DNA of 64,000 nucleotides from Branchiostoma lanceolatum. Taxonomy: Eukaryota > Chordata > Leptocardii > Amphioxiformes > Branchiostomatidae. Both the position numbers and the translations under genes were made by a program. The stretch is from NCBI RefSeq assembly GCF_035083965.1, contig NC_089731.1, forward strand, positions 9,584,501-9,648,500, read 5' to 3'. Shown piece after piece: positions 41,749 through 52,044 of this stretch. Each line of letters starts with the position of its first letter. Position 1 is the first letter of the stretch. The notes beneath the pieces are model-generated. The model saw only the letters and a list, made by a program, of their open reading frames with translations. It was not told where the DNA came from and did no database searches.

Positions 41749-43115
41749 ATGATGAGGACCATCCTACTCGTCTGTTCCGTTGTCGCCTTCGCGTGCGGCT
41801 TACCGAATGACATCCTCCGGGATACAGGAAAGGGCAACTGCTCCTGTGAGAATCTGCAGGTATGTACTATTGCGTGTCTGTGTATCTGATGACCTACGGC
41901 GCGGTCACATTCGGCGTAGGCCGTCTTACGACTTTGATGTCGTATGATTTTTAATCAGGCTGTGACAAGACGAAAGCGCCGACAAAGATGTAAGACAGTC
42001 TTTTCCGTAACAAGACAGCTGAATTTACGGCATCTACGCGACCACCCCAAACTGCCGCAGTTTGCGATAGTAAGACGAATGCGACCAGGACCTAACCAAT
42101 CATCTAGAATCTTTGATCTCTGTGGGCTTTTCTCGTGCAGTAAAATATCATCTGTCTCCATTCCTCCCAGGTAGTAATCACCGACCTCGAGGCTCGTCTG
42201 ATCCAGATGGAGACCGCCGTTGCTGCCACTCAAACCCTGGCCAGCCTGGACCACAGTCTCGGTACCGAGCTCAACCCAGCCTCCTCCTGCCTTCTCATCA
42301 AACAGAACAACCCCTCCAGCCAGGACGGCGCCTACTTCCTTATCGGGAAGGACGGGACCATCTACCAGACCTACTGCGACATGACCACGGCCGGAGGCGG
42401 CTGGACGCTGGTCTCCAGCGTGCACGAGGACGACTTGTATGGCAAGTGTACGGCCGGGGATCGCTGGACCAGCACCCGCGGGAACAACCGACACTATCCC
42501 GGCGGAGATGGCAACTGGGCCAACGTGCACACCTTCGGCTCCATGGGGTCGGCCACCACCGACGACTACAAGAACCCAGGCTACTTCAGCATCAGCGCCA
42601 CCAACGTCATGCTTTGGCACGTGCCGAACAACGTGCCGCCGAAAGAGTACAAAACCGCCGCCTACCTACGGTACCGCACCTCCAACGGTTTTCTCGGGGA
42701 CTACGGAGGCAACCTGTACTCTCTCTTCAAAGATCACTTCCCAATTGGGTACGACTTGGGCACGTACACCCACGACAACGGTCCGGCAATCCCCATTGTG
42801 TACGAACTGGGTAACAACACTGTGATGGAGTCGTTGTTGCCTCCGAACGTTGTAACAAGAAGTGAAGCCATTCCAGGGTTCGTGCAGTTTCGGGTCTTCA
42901 CCAACACTCGTTCTTGCACCGCGGTTTGTCCAGGCGTCAACTACGTCGGTGGCAACTCCGAGCACGTGTGTATCGGCGGCGGTGGATACTGGGCGGAAGG
43001 TCTGTCTCAGTGCGGCGACTACCTGTGGAAGGCGTACAGCGGCTATGGTACCGGTGTCGCCTGGAGCGCGCCCCGGCTAGTCGTGGAGTCCGTCATCATG
43101 TTCTTCTATCGCTGA
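41749..43115 (+). CDS. Intelectin (X-type lectin) copy 1, 351 aa
   Basis: Secreted calcium-dependent lectin that in vertebrates binds exocyclic 1,2-diols of microbial glycans. Exons 41749-41859 and 42171-43115, 37 + 314 residues in one frame. Signal peptide MMRTILLVCSVVAFACG, then a short neck with heptad-like leucines (LEARLIQMET), then the fibrinogen-like/intelectin fold: GTIYQTYCDMTTAGGGWTLV, SVHEDDLYGKCTAGDRW, DGNWANVHTFGS, DDYKNPGYF, LRYRTSNGFL, ends FFYR. Residues matching human ITLN1 calcium/ligand positions: N (FTN), N and E and H (GNSEHVCIGG), E (YWAEG) and D (CGDY) are kept; the W288 position is Y and the Y297 position is W. An in-frame ATG 21 bp upstream exists; 41749 was chosen because copies 2 and 3 start there. 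Polyadenylation signals at 43209 and 43243. Confidence 0.93.
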
Positions 43116-44013
43116 GGAAACATCGTTGGGGGAGTAAGAAAATCTCTCTCTAGTTCCTTATGCTAGAAAGATGTTATGCAATATTCAAATTTTCTCTATC
43201 TTTCAATGAATAAAAGTTCACCAAGTAGTAACTGATGTTAGCAATAAAGAACAGTGTTGAGTTCATCGGTTCGTCTGTGTCGCTTATTTTCAAAGTTGGT
43301 CATTACTGATAATATAGGATACCGTTGTGCGGTCATCACTGATAATATAGGATATATACCGTTGTGCGGGCTCATAGGGCAGAGTAGGCATTGGATGCCT
43401 TGAGTTGAAGCCCCGTGTCAAAGCCCAGAAACAATTAACAAACTAGCAAACCGAACTCCATTCAGTCCATCTTTTGAAGTGTAAGAGGTGGTTTCGTCCT
43501 GAGCATCTATAAGTGGACCTAGGTAATCCTTAAACCTCAATGGCACATATAGAAAGTAGGTCAACAGTGCGTGAAATCATGTGGCCATTGTACCCTGTAT
43601 CAAATCCAGATAACATCATACAGTGTTACTCGGATGCATAACGGACACATCTCAGTGTTTAGAATTGACATAAATTCGGGGACACACTTGTTTTCGTGGC
43701 AGGGCCGCTGAAGACAACAAATCATCAAAAGCTTTTTGTGGCTAAAGAAAAAACGGTTGATAGAGGTTATGTTTACGCCTTTCCCATTTACTGGTGTTGT
43801 GGCAAAAACGATTTATTATAGAAATAATGCACCTAACACCATGGATGTATACATCAGAGTTTTCAAACTGTGCCAAAGGTCTTGACATCAGAGTATTTTC
43901 GAAGTTTGTTTTGGTCGTCGAAACATTTTAAAGGGTTGTAATGATCTAAGATTACCACTCGGCCGATAAGAGCATAGGTTTGCACATTTTTTATCCGATT
44001 ATGGCGATTAGAG

Positions 44014-44021
44014 TATAAAAG
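44014..44021 (+). promoter_or_regulatory. TATA box of intelectin copy 2
   Basis: TATAAAAG, 93 bp before the start codon, in the same context (GCGATTAGAG before, AGTACACC after) as copy 3. Confidence 0.75.
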
Positions 44022-44106
44022 AGTACACCTGGCATTGCGAGGGTACCGTACGGACAGAGGCTCCCATACTCCACGTCTCGACGTTGTGGTCTGCTCAGTC
44101 GCCATC

Positions 44107-45476
44107 ATGATGAGGACCATCCTACTCGTCTGTTCCGTTGTCGCCTTCGCGTGCGGCTTACCGAATGACATCCTCCGGGATACAGGAAAGGGCAACTGCT
44201 CCTGTGAGAATCTGCAGGTATGTACTACTGAGTATTGCGTATCTGATGAGCTCCGGCGCGGTCACATTCGGCGTAGGCCGTCTTACGACTTTGATGTTGT
44301 AGGATTTTTAATCAGGCTGTGACAAGACCAAGCGCCGACAAAGATGTAAGACAGTCTTTTCCGTAACAAGACAGCTGAATTTTTACGGCATCTACGCGAC
44401 CACCCCAACCTGCCGCATTTTTCGGTTGTAACATGAATGCGACCAGGACCTAACCAATCATCTAGAATCTTTGATCTCGATCTGTGGGCTTTTTTCGTGC
44501 AATAAATATCATCTGTCTCCATTCCTCCCAGGTAATAATCACGGACTTGGAGGCTCGTCTGTCCCAGATGGAGACCGCCGTTGCTGCCACTCAAACCCTG
44601 GCCAGCCTGGATCACGGTCTCGGTACCGAGCTGAACCCAGCCTCCTCCTGCCTTCTCATCAAACAGAACAACCCCTCCAGCCAGGACGGCGCCTACTTCC
44701 TTATCGGGAAGGACGGGACCATCTACCAGACCTACTGCGACATGACCACGGCCGGAGGCGGCTGGACGCTGGTCTCAAGCGTGCACGAGGACGACTTGTA
44801 TGGCAAGTGTACGGCCGGGGATCGCTGGACCAGCACCCGCGGGAACAACATCAATTACCCCGGCGGAGATGGCAACTGGGCCAACGTGCACACTTTCGGC
44901 TCCATAGGGTCGGCCACCACCGACGACTACAAGAACCCAGGCTACTTCAGCATCAGCGCCACCAACGTCATGCTCTGGCACGTGCCGAACAACGTGCCGC
45001 CGAAAGAGTACAAAACCGCCGCCTACCTACGGTACCGCACCTCCAACGGTTTCCTCGGGGACTACGGAGGCAACCTGTACTCTCTCTTTAAAGATCACTT
45101 CCCCATTGGGTACGACTTGGGCTCGTACACCCACGACAACGGTCCGGCAATCCCCATTGTGTACGAACTGGGTAACGACACTGTGATGGAGTCGTTGTTG
45201 CCTCCGAACGTTGTAACAAGAAGTGAAGCCGTCCCAGGGTTCGTGCAGTTTCGGGTGTTCACCAACACTCGTTCTTGCACCGCGGTTTGTCCAGGCGTTA
45301 ACTACGTCGGCCCCAATGCAGAGCAAGTGTGTATCGGTGGAGGTGGATACTGGGCGGAAGGTCTGTCTCAGTGCGGCGACTACCTGTGGAAGGCGTACAG
45401 CGGCTATGGTACCGGTGTCGCCTGGAGCGCGCCCCGGCTAGTCGTGGAGTCCGTCATCATGTTCTTCTATCGCTGA
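44107..45476 (+). CDS. Intelectin copy 2, 351 aa
   Basis: Exons 44107-44217 and 44532-45476. The signal peptide and first exon are identical in protein sequence to copy 1, and the second exon differs at only a handful of residues, so this is a recent tandem duplicate. The notable difference is in the ligand loop: VGPNAEQVCIGG, where the histidine equivalent to human ITLN1 H263 is glutamine; E (YWAEG) and D (CGDY) are kept, and the W288 position is Y as in copy 1. Expected to be secreted; loss of the histidine may weaken or change sugar binding (inference). Polyadenylation signal at 45570. Confidence 0.93.
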
Positions 45477-46341
45477 GGAAACATCGTTGGGGGAGTAAGA
45501 AAATCCCTCTCTAGTTCCTTATGCTAGAAAGATGTTATGCAATATTTAAATTTTCTCTATCTTTCAATGAATAAAAGTTCACCAAGTAGTAACTGATGTT
45601 AGCAATAAAGAACAGTGTTGAGTTCATCGGTTCGTCTGTGTGACTTATTTTCAAAGTTGGTCATTACTGATGATATAGGATACCGTTGTGCAGGTCCATA
45701 GGACAGAGTAGGCATTGGATGCCTTGAGTTGAAGCCCCGTGTCAAAGCCCAGAAACAATCAACGAACTAGCGAATCGAACTCCATTCAGTCCATCCTTTG
45801 AAGTGTAAGATGCGGTTTTGTCCTGTGCATCTATAAGTGGACCTAGGTAATCTTTAAACCTCAATGGCACATATACAAAGTAGGTCAACAGTGTGTGAAA
45901 TCATCTGGCCGTGATTCTGTATCCAGATTACATCATACAGTGTTACTCGGATGCATAACGGACACATCGCAGTGTTTAGAATTGACATAAATCCGGGGAC
46001 ACACTTGTTTTCGTGGCAGGGCCGCTGAAGACAACAAATCATCAAGAGGTTTTTGTGGCTAAAGAAAAGACGGTTGATAGGGGTTATGTTTACGCCTTTC
46101 CCATTTACTGGTGTTGTCACAAAAACGATTTATTATAGAAATAATGCACCTAACACCATGGATGTATACATCAGAGTTTTCAAACTGTGCCAAAGGTCTT
46201 GACATTAGAGTATTTTTGAAGTTTGTTATGGTCGTCGAAACATTTTAAAGGGTTGTAATGATCTAAGATTACCACTCGGCCGATAAGAGCATAGGTTTGC
46301 ACATTTTCTATCCCCTGTTGTTTCAATGACGGCGATAAGAG

Positions 46342-46349
46342 TATAAAAT
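46342..46349 (+). promoter_or_regulatory. TATA box of intelectin copy 3
   Basis: TATAAAAT, 93 bp before the start codon; a GCGATAAGAG GATA-type site is directly upstream. Confidence 0.72.
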
Positions 46350-46434
46350 AGTACACCTGGCACTGCGAGGGTACAGTACGGACAGAGGTTCCCATACTTC
46401 ACGTCTCGGAGTTGTGGTCTGCTCAGTCGCCATC

Positions 46435-47724
46435 ATGATGAGAACCGTCTTACTCATCTGGTCCTTTGTCGCTCTCGCGAGTGGCGCAGGGTCCAACTGC
46501 TCCTGTCAGCAGGAACTAGCAAATCTAGAGGTATGTACCGACGCATCGGAAGGTGGTTTGATGACATGTACATACTTAACGCATTTTTGTTGGGTCGGCA
46601 ATTACTAGTATTCCATTTCACTTAGCCTAGGCATAGGGGAGTAGTAAGAAAACTTCTAACGATGTCAGGTACCACGGGAGTACATGAACACGGTGTGGAT
46701 CGTGCCAATGAAAGCTCACACGTTAATTCCTTGAAAGAAATAAGTTTGAAGGTTGACTTATCATTGTCTCTGTTCCTTACAGGCAGTAATCGGCCGTCTT
46801 GAGGCTCGTCTCTCCCAGGTGGAGACCACCATTGTGGTTACTCAAGCCAGCCTGGACCACGATCTCGGCACCGAGCTCAACCCAGCCTCCTCCTGCCTAA
46901 TCATCAAACAGAACAACCCCTCCAGCCAGGACGGTGCCTACTTCCTCATCGGGAAGGACGGAACCATCTACCAGACCTACTGCGACATGACCACGGCCGG
47001 AGGCGGTTGGACGCTGGTCTCAAGCGTGCACGAGGACGACATGTTCGGCAAGTGTACGGCCGGGGATCGCTGGTCCAGCACCCGAGGAAACAACCACCAC
47101 TATCCCGGCGGAGATGGCAACTGGGCCAACGTGCACACCTTCGGCTCCATGGGGTCGGCCACCACCGACGACTACAAGAACCCAGGCTACTTCAGCATCA
47201 GCGCCTCCAATGTCATGCTGTGGCACGTGCCGAACAACATGCCACCGAAAGAGTACAAAACCGCCGCCTACCTACGGTACCGCACCTCCAACGGTTTCCT
47301 GGAGGACTACGGAGGCAACCTGTACTCTCTCTTCAAAGATCACTTCCCAATTGGCCACAATTTGGGCACGTACACCCACGACAACGGCCCGGCCATCCCC
47401 ATTCTGTACGAAGTAGGCAATAATTCTTTTGTGGAGTCACTGTTGCCTCCGAATGTGGTTTCAGGCAATGAAGAAATCCCTGGGTTCGTGCAGTTTCGGG
47501 TGTTCAACTACGAGAGTGCCTGCCATGCGGTTTGTCCAGGCGTCAACTCCGTCGGTGGCAACTCCGAGCACGTGTGTATCGGTGGAGGTGGATACTGGGC
47601 GGAAGGTGCCCCGAGGCAGTGCGGTGACTACGTCTCCAAGGACTGGGACGGCTATGGTACAGGGTATGGCTGGAGCGCAAATCAGCTGGTCACGGAGTCC
47701 GTCATCATGTTCTTTTATCGCTGA
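46435..47724 (+). CDS. Intelectin copy 3, 345 aa
   Basis: Exons 46435-46530 and 46783-47724, 32 + 313 residues. Signal peptide MMRTVLLIWSFVALASGAG, then NCSCQQELANLE; the first exon and intron have diverged from copies 1-2. The lectin domain keeps TYCDMTTAGGGWTLVSSVHE and DDYKNPGYF. Ligand loop VGGNSEHVCIGG keeps N, E and H; E (YWAEG) and D (CGDY) are kept. The W288 equivalent is kept (KDWDGYGT), the Y297 position is W (GYGWSA), and the N243 position is Y (FNYES). Of the five copies this one has the most ITLN1-like aromatic side but an altered first calcium ligand. Polyadenylation signal at 47808. Confidence 0.93.
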
Positions 47725-47813
47725 AGTCCGCGAATCCCTGGCAAATCTACAGAAATATGTTTCTGTCAGAGGCGAATTCCCAACTGTATCTTTAGATCTG
47801 GTTTAGTAATAAA

Positions 47814-49018
47814 TTAATGCAAAAATCACCTCATGAGTTAGTTTCTTTTTTAAAGTCTTTGACAGTGTGGATATTGTTCTTTTGGGGGGATCAACTATTA
47901 GGGCCAGTTTTTGTCTGCATATATTGACAGGCATCACTATGCTATCCTAAGGAAAAATGAACAGAAAACAGTCAAATGTGCCCAGTCTGATATATGTCTT
48001 AACATCACTGACCGACATGAAACACGTTGTACTAATGTGGATTCAGTATGGTATATGGTAGAAATGCCTCCGCCCCTAAGGCGTCACCAATGAAACAAAT
48101 AATAAAACATCTAATCTTCCAAACCTACTTGTGTGCCTCAAACAACTATCAACCTTTGGGCAGTCTTTGATCCATGTAACCACTACACGATTAAGTAAGG
48201 TGTTTACCTTACCAGAAAGCCAAAAACATAAACAAATGCATTTGACTGGTTTACTTTGTGATGAGGTTACAAGATAGCTCATAGCCCTGTAAGCATTGAA
48301 AGCCTTGCATGTAAAGCCTTCGTGCATTTTCAGTGCTAAAAGCTAGAAATACCAGGTAGTTGTCTAAGGATACTGGGCACATAATTGAGTGAAACAATGA
48401 CAATTTCTCTATACTTAATATTTTCTTTATACTTAATATTCTTTAAATTTATTCTGAACCACAGCAAGTCTTACGCAAGTTTGAGCTGCCTTTGGCTATA
48501 CATTACCATCATTACCAGCCTTAATGTATATAGCATTCATTGTACAATACCGCATTGGTGAGGAAGGGCACTTTATTTTCCAAGTATGTACCTATTGTAA
48601 AGTTTTCCAAATGTGCCTATTGTAAAGCATTTTGTATGGAATTTCATATCATATCATTTCATTAAACAATTGAAAAGTTTTGTGCAATTTTCTTAAGCAA
48701 TGAACACAGTTCAAGATGATAAAATTTGCTTACCAATCATATGTCTAAATAGACATCAATAGCTTGTATTTTGTAGTAGGTATGTATCACATGATTGATT
48801 TGTCCTCAGAACAATGAGAGACTTCTTATCAACATATTTATTTACTACATTGTACACATATCATGTACATAAACTCCAAGAACAGTATGGATTGTAAAAT
48901 TGCTAATCATGGATTTCTAAATAAAACAAACATAAACTGGCATAATAATTAGACCATAATCAATTTCATCTCAGTTTCAACATGCTCAATATAACTATGA
49001 TTACACAAGGCATCACTT
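47814..49018. other. Intergenic, 3' flank of intelectin 3 and RIOK1
   Basis: No exon recognised. A minus-strand polyadenylation signal for RIOK1 is at about 48837-48842 (TTTATT on the plus strand), about 180 bp past its stop. No poly-T tract flanks the RIOK1 end. Confidence 0.5.
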
Positions 49019-50704
49019 TCAGTTCCTTCCATGCTTTTGCTTAGCAACTTTCTCTTTGCGTTTCTTGATGTGCTTAGGCATCTTTTGTTTCCTCTTTTCT
49101 CGGTTTTCCTCCTTCACCAGCTTCTTCCGTGCCCTCCTGCTATCTGCGGACTCTCCCCTCTGTCTGGAGTACTGTGTGTGCTCTGATTTATCCTTCTCAC
49201 TGTCAGACTCCGACCCGCTACTGTCCGAGTCCTCTCTGTCCTCATCATTCTGGGCTTCCTCTTCCTCCAGAAGGGATGGTTTTGTCAGGGGTCCTGTTAG
49301 GTCATCCTTTAACCCAGTCACTGCTTGGTAGTGGATTTCCAACTCATTTCCGTGCTGCTTTGCATTGATGTCCCTCTCGAAGTCTGGCACATCCTCCAAG
49401 GTCCGTGGGATGAAGACTTTCTTGAAGACTGCCTCGTTGACCTTGTCCTGCTCCTTGATTTCTTGAATAGTCCGACTGGAGGCGACTTCCATGGCCTTGT
49501 CAACATATTCGTCTATGTTGTCGTTGTTAATGTTGATGTCGGTCACGAAATTGAACAGCTCTTTAACTGTCATCACAGCTACCCCGTTCTTGACGAAGTA
49601 GTCGTTAATGTTGGTGCAGTCCTTCCTGAGGAACTCCAGAGCATGCGGGTGGTCGTGTTCCACAGACTGGGACACGTCGATGATGTACACCTGTCCGTCA
49701 AGGTAGAGTATGTTGAACTCGCTCAGGTCAGCGTGGACAAGACGACAGTCGTGGAACATGGTCCTCATGAGCTCGACCACCTGGAGGTACAACTCACGTG
49801 CCTTACTCACGGACAGCTGAACGTCCTTGAGCAGTGGAGCGGGCCACCCATCCTTCCCTATGAACTCCATGACAAGGACATGGCTCCTCAGGATGACAGG
49901 TTCTGGGCAGGGGATCTCTGCCTGGTACATCCTTGTGAGATTCCTCATCTCCTTCTCTGCCCACGTCTTCACCATCTTCCGAGGGTTATGCTTACAGTAA
50001 CCATGCCGGAAGCGAAACTCGCCTGTGACATATCTGTCTCTGTCCTTGAAGACTAAGATAGACGTTTTGTACACTTTAATGGCCTTGTCAGTCCCATCTT
50101 TGCAGGTGGCATGGTAGACATTTGCCTCTTTACCAGTACTGATACAGCCGTTGATTTGTTGGATGATCCCTCTGTTCAACATCTTAAACAGAATCATCCT
50201 TGTACGAGGGTCTAGGACCTGCTCGACCGTTGCTCTGTCTTGCCTGTCTTTGACCCTGTACCTGTCTGAATCTGACTTCCTAACCCCCTCAAGTAGAGCA
50301 CTAGCAGCTGCTCCACGCAGTTTGGGACCGGAGTATTTCTCAACCGTGATCTTGCTGGCGAATTTCGTCAAGGTTTTGTCTGTTGGCTGGAAAGATACTT
50401 TCTTCCCTGGGTTGGGCTTGTTAGGATTCATCTGTGTAGAGTTGTGTTGTGCGGCGTTGTACCTTTTTGTGAAATCCCCAGAGTGGTCTTCCCAATCCCA
50501 GTCAGCATAGTCCTCATCACTTTCGTCCCATTCCTCATTTTCCTGACTATCCTCTGTTACTGAAAGCTCACTTACTTGTGCCGGAAACGTCTCCATTACT
50601 GTAGAGCTTGTCTCGGGTGGGTAGCTGTTAGCAGAGGGCTCGTCTGCATCATCAAACTGCCCTGGAATAGGACCAGGCGTGCTCGCGTTCATGGTGGCGG
50701 CCAT
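49019..50704 (-). CDS. RIOK1: RIOK1 atypical protein kinase, 561 aa, single exon
   Basis: RIO-family kinase/ATPase that acts in late cytoplasmic maturation of the 40S ribosomal subunit; in animals it also partners PRMT5. One uninterrupted frame. An acidic N-terminus (ENEEWDESDEDYADWDWEDH) is followed by the RIO domain: P-loop STGKEANVY, the ATP-binding lysine in AIKVYKTSILVFKDRDRYV, hinge VMEFIG, catalytic HADLSEFN, and metal-binding IIDVSQSVEHDHPHALEFL. Then IPRTLEDVPDFERD and a Lys-rich tail (KKRKEKVAKQKHGRN) typical of RIOK1. Length matches human (568 aa). All catalytic residues are present. Vertebrate RIOK1 has many introns; here there are none in the coding region. ATG at 50704 chosen (a second in-frame ATG is four codons on). 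Confidence 0.97.
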   Translation of the reverse strand: MAATMNASTPGPIPGQFDDADEPSANSYPPETSSTVMETFPAQVSELSVTEDSQENEEWDESDEDYADWDWEDHSGDFTKRYNAAQHNSTQMNPNKPNPGKKVSFQPTDKTLTKFASKITVEKYSGPKLRGAAASALLEGVRKSDSDRYRVKDRQDRATVEQVLDPRTRMILFKMLNRGIIQQINGCISTGKEANVYHATCKDGTDKAIKVYKTSILVFKDRDRYVTGEFRFRHGYCKHNPRKMVKTWAEKEMRNLTRMYQAEIPCPEPVILRSHVLVMEFIGKDGWPAPLLKDVQLSVSKARELYLQVVELMRTMFHDCRLVHADLSEFNILYLDGQVYIIDVSQSVEHDHPHALEFLRKDCTNINDYFVKNGVAVMTVKELFNFVTDININNDNIDEYVDKAMEVASSRTIQEIKEQDKVNEAVFKKVFIPRTLEDVPDFERDINAKQHGNELEIHYQAVTGLKDDLTGPLTKPSLLEEEEAQNDEDREDSDSSGSESDSEKDKSEHTQYSRQRGESADSRRARKKLVKEENREKRKQKMPKHIKKRKEKVAKQKHGRN

Positions 50705-51595
50705 CTTGTGATGACGTAATGCAGCATTGCATCACATGTCGTAAGAGAGGTCACTGGGCGCACCCATTAGTAAAGGAGGTGTGAACAGATATACATCAAT
50801 CTAAAAATAGTGGTCAGTGCGAATAAAGCAGACTCTGGAACTTTATCTTTAAAATGACTGACTCTAAGTCACAATGTGTTGTTTGTGACAGCTACTTCGT
50901 GGTTTGTCCAACATGCAACTAGAGTAGAGTGAATACATGAGGGAATAGTCCATTTCTGGGGCGTTTCCTTGGGGACGTTTTGAAGACCTAGTTAGTTGTA
51001 GGTTCTTTGAATAGCTGCCGAGAGAACTCTTTAGCTGCTGCGACGTTCTGAAAGTCATGTAGCTACATGTAGCTCTCGACGGAATCAAACTCTTTTATAC
51101 CGTCCCAAAACGAAGTATTCGTCACTGTCCAATCTAGGTAACAAGGCTCGGTTGCCATATTTGGACATTACGATCTGGCTGTTGATTGGTTGCTATTTTT
51201 AGCCTATGAGTCGGCTATAAAGTCTCCAAGTTGGCGGTAGTGTCGTCAATGTCTCTGTTGTTACGTTCCAGAGAAGGTGAGAAGACAGTGATATTGAGGG
51301 TAAGACATTAAATGTTGAACGATATTTGAGCTACTTAGATATGTTCACATTACATTGTGTGTAAATATTTTTGTAATGTTGTGTTCTGTCAGTGAGGTGT
51401 TAAGTCTGCCCAAATGGCATAATTTGTAAACAGGTGGCTTTCAGGATCAGTAAGTATCCCTTTAGTTATGATAGAGATGAAAGCTGTGTAGCTATCTAGA
51501 TTCAGAACTTGGTGCATGGCTTGGTGCAAAATTTTTCAGGGATTTTGACATTACCTGACCAGTGTAATTGACCTAATTTCAGCAGTGCAGAAACC
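50705..51595. promoter_or_regulatory. Divergent promoter region of RIOK1 (-) and the RhoBTB gene (+)
   Basis: The two start codons are 891 bp apart, back to back. For the plus strand gene an inverted CCAAT (ATTGG, 51185) and a TATA-like CTATAAAG (51215-51222) precede a probable non-coding first exon of about 51245-51299 with donor GG|GTAAGA; the acceptor TTTCAG at 51582 starts the exon carrying the ATG at 51596. No TATA was seen for RIOK1. Confidence 0.55.
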
Positions 51596-52009
51596 ATGAA
51601 CTACCCCAAGTTGAATTTGAAGTTGGTGATTGTTGGAGATGGAGGGGTGGGTAAGAGCTGCCTTCTCATCACCTACAACACAGAGACATTCCCGAGTGAA
51701 TACGTCCCCACTGTCTTCGACAGCTATACCACCGACGTCATGGTGGAAGGAAAACCATACAACATTGCATTCTGGGATACCGCTGGACAGGTGAGCTGAT
51801 AGAATTTGTCTACTTTATTTGTTTTGAATTTAGGGACTTTTGTTTGCTTTCAAGTTAAACTTATAGTTGAAAGATAACAATTCATCAATAGATTACTTAC
51901 AGTAAATACAGAAATGTTTGCAGTGGTTTTAACGCTATGTTCGCAGTATACTCACCGTGAAAAGTTTTTGTGGGGCGGTATAACCCTGACAGTGCGTAAG
52001 CACATCGAC

Positions 52010-52044
<35 letters not shown>

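Larger units (their letters stand above)
41358..47724 (+). repeat. Three tandem intelectin-gene units of about 2.3 kb
   Basis: Matching landmarks (CAACAAAT then TTTTGTGGCTAAAG) occur at about 41358, 43718 and 46033, giving units of about 2,360 and 2,315 bp that include promoter, gene and 3' flank. Units 1 and 2 are nearly identical even in the intron (311 vs 314 bp) and in the 3' UTR; unit 3 has diverged in exon 1 and the intron but keeps the upstream region. Confidence 0.88.

Noticed and set aside
48661-49018. Poly(A)/target duplication proving RIOK1 to be a recent retrocopy
   Set aside because: No poly-T tract on the plus strand left of the gene and no matching direct repeats at the two ends were found; only the lack of introns supports a retro origin.
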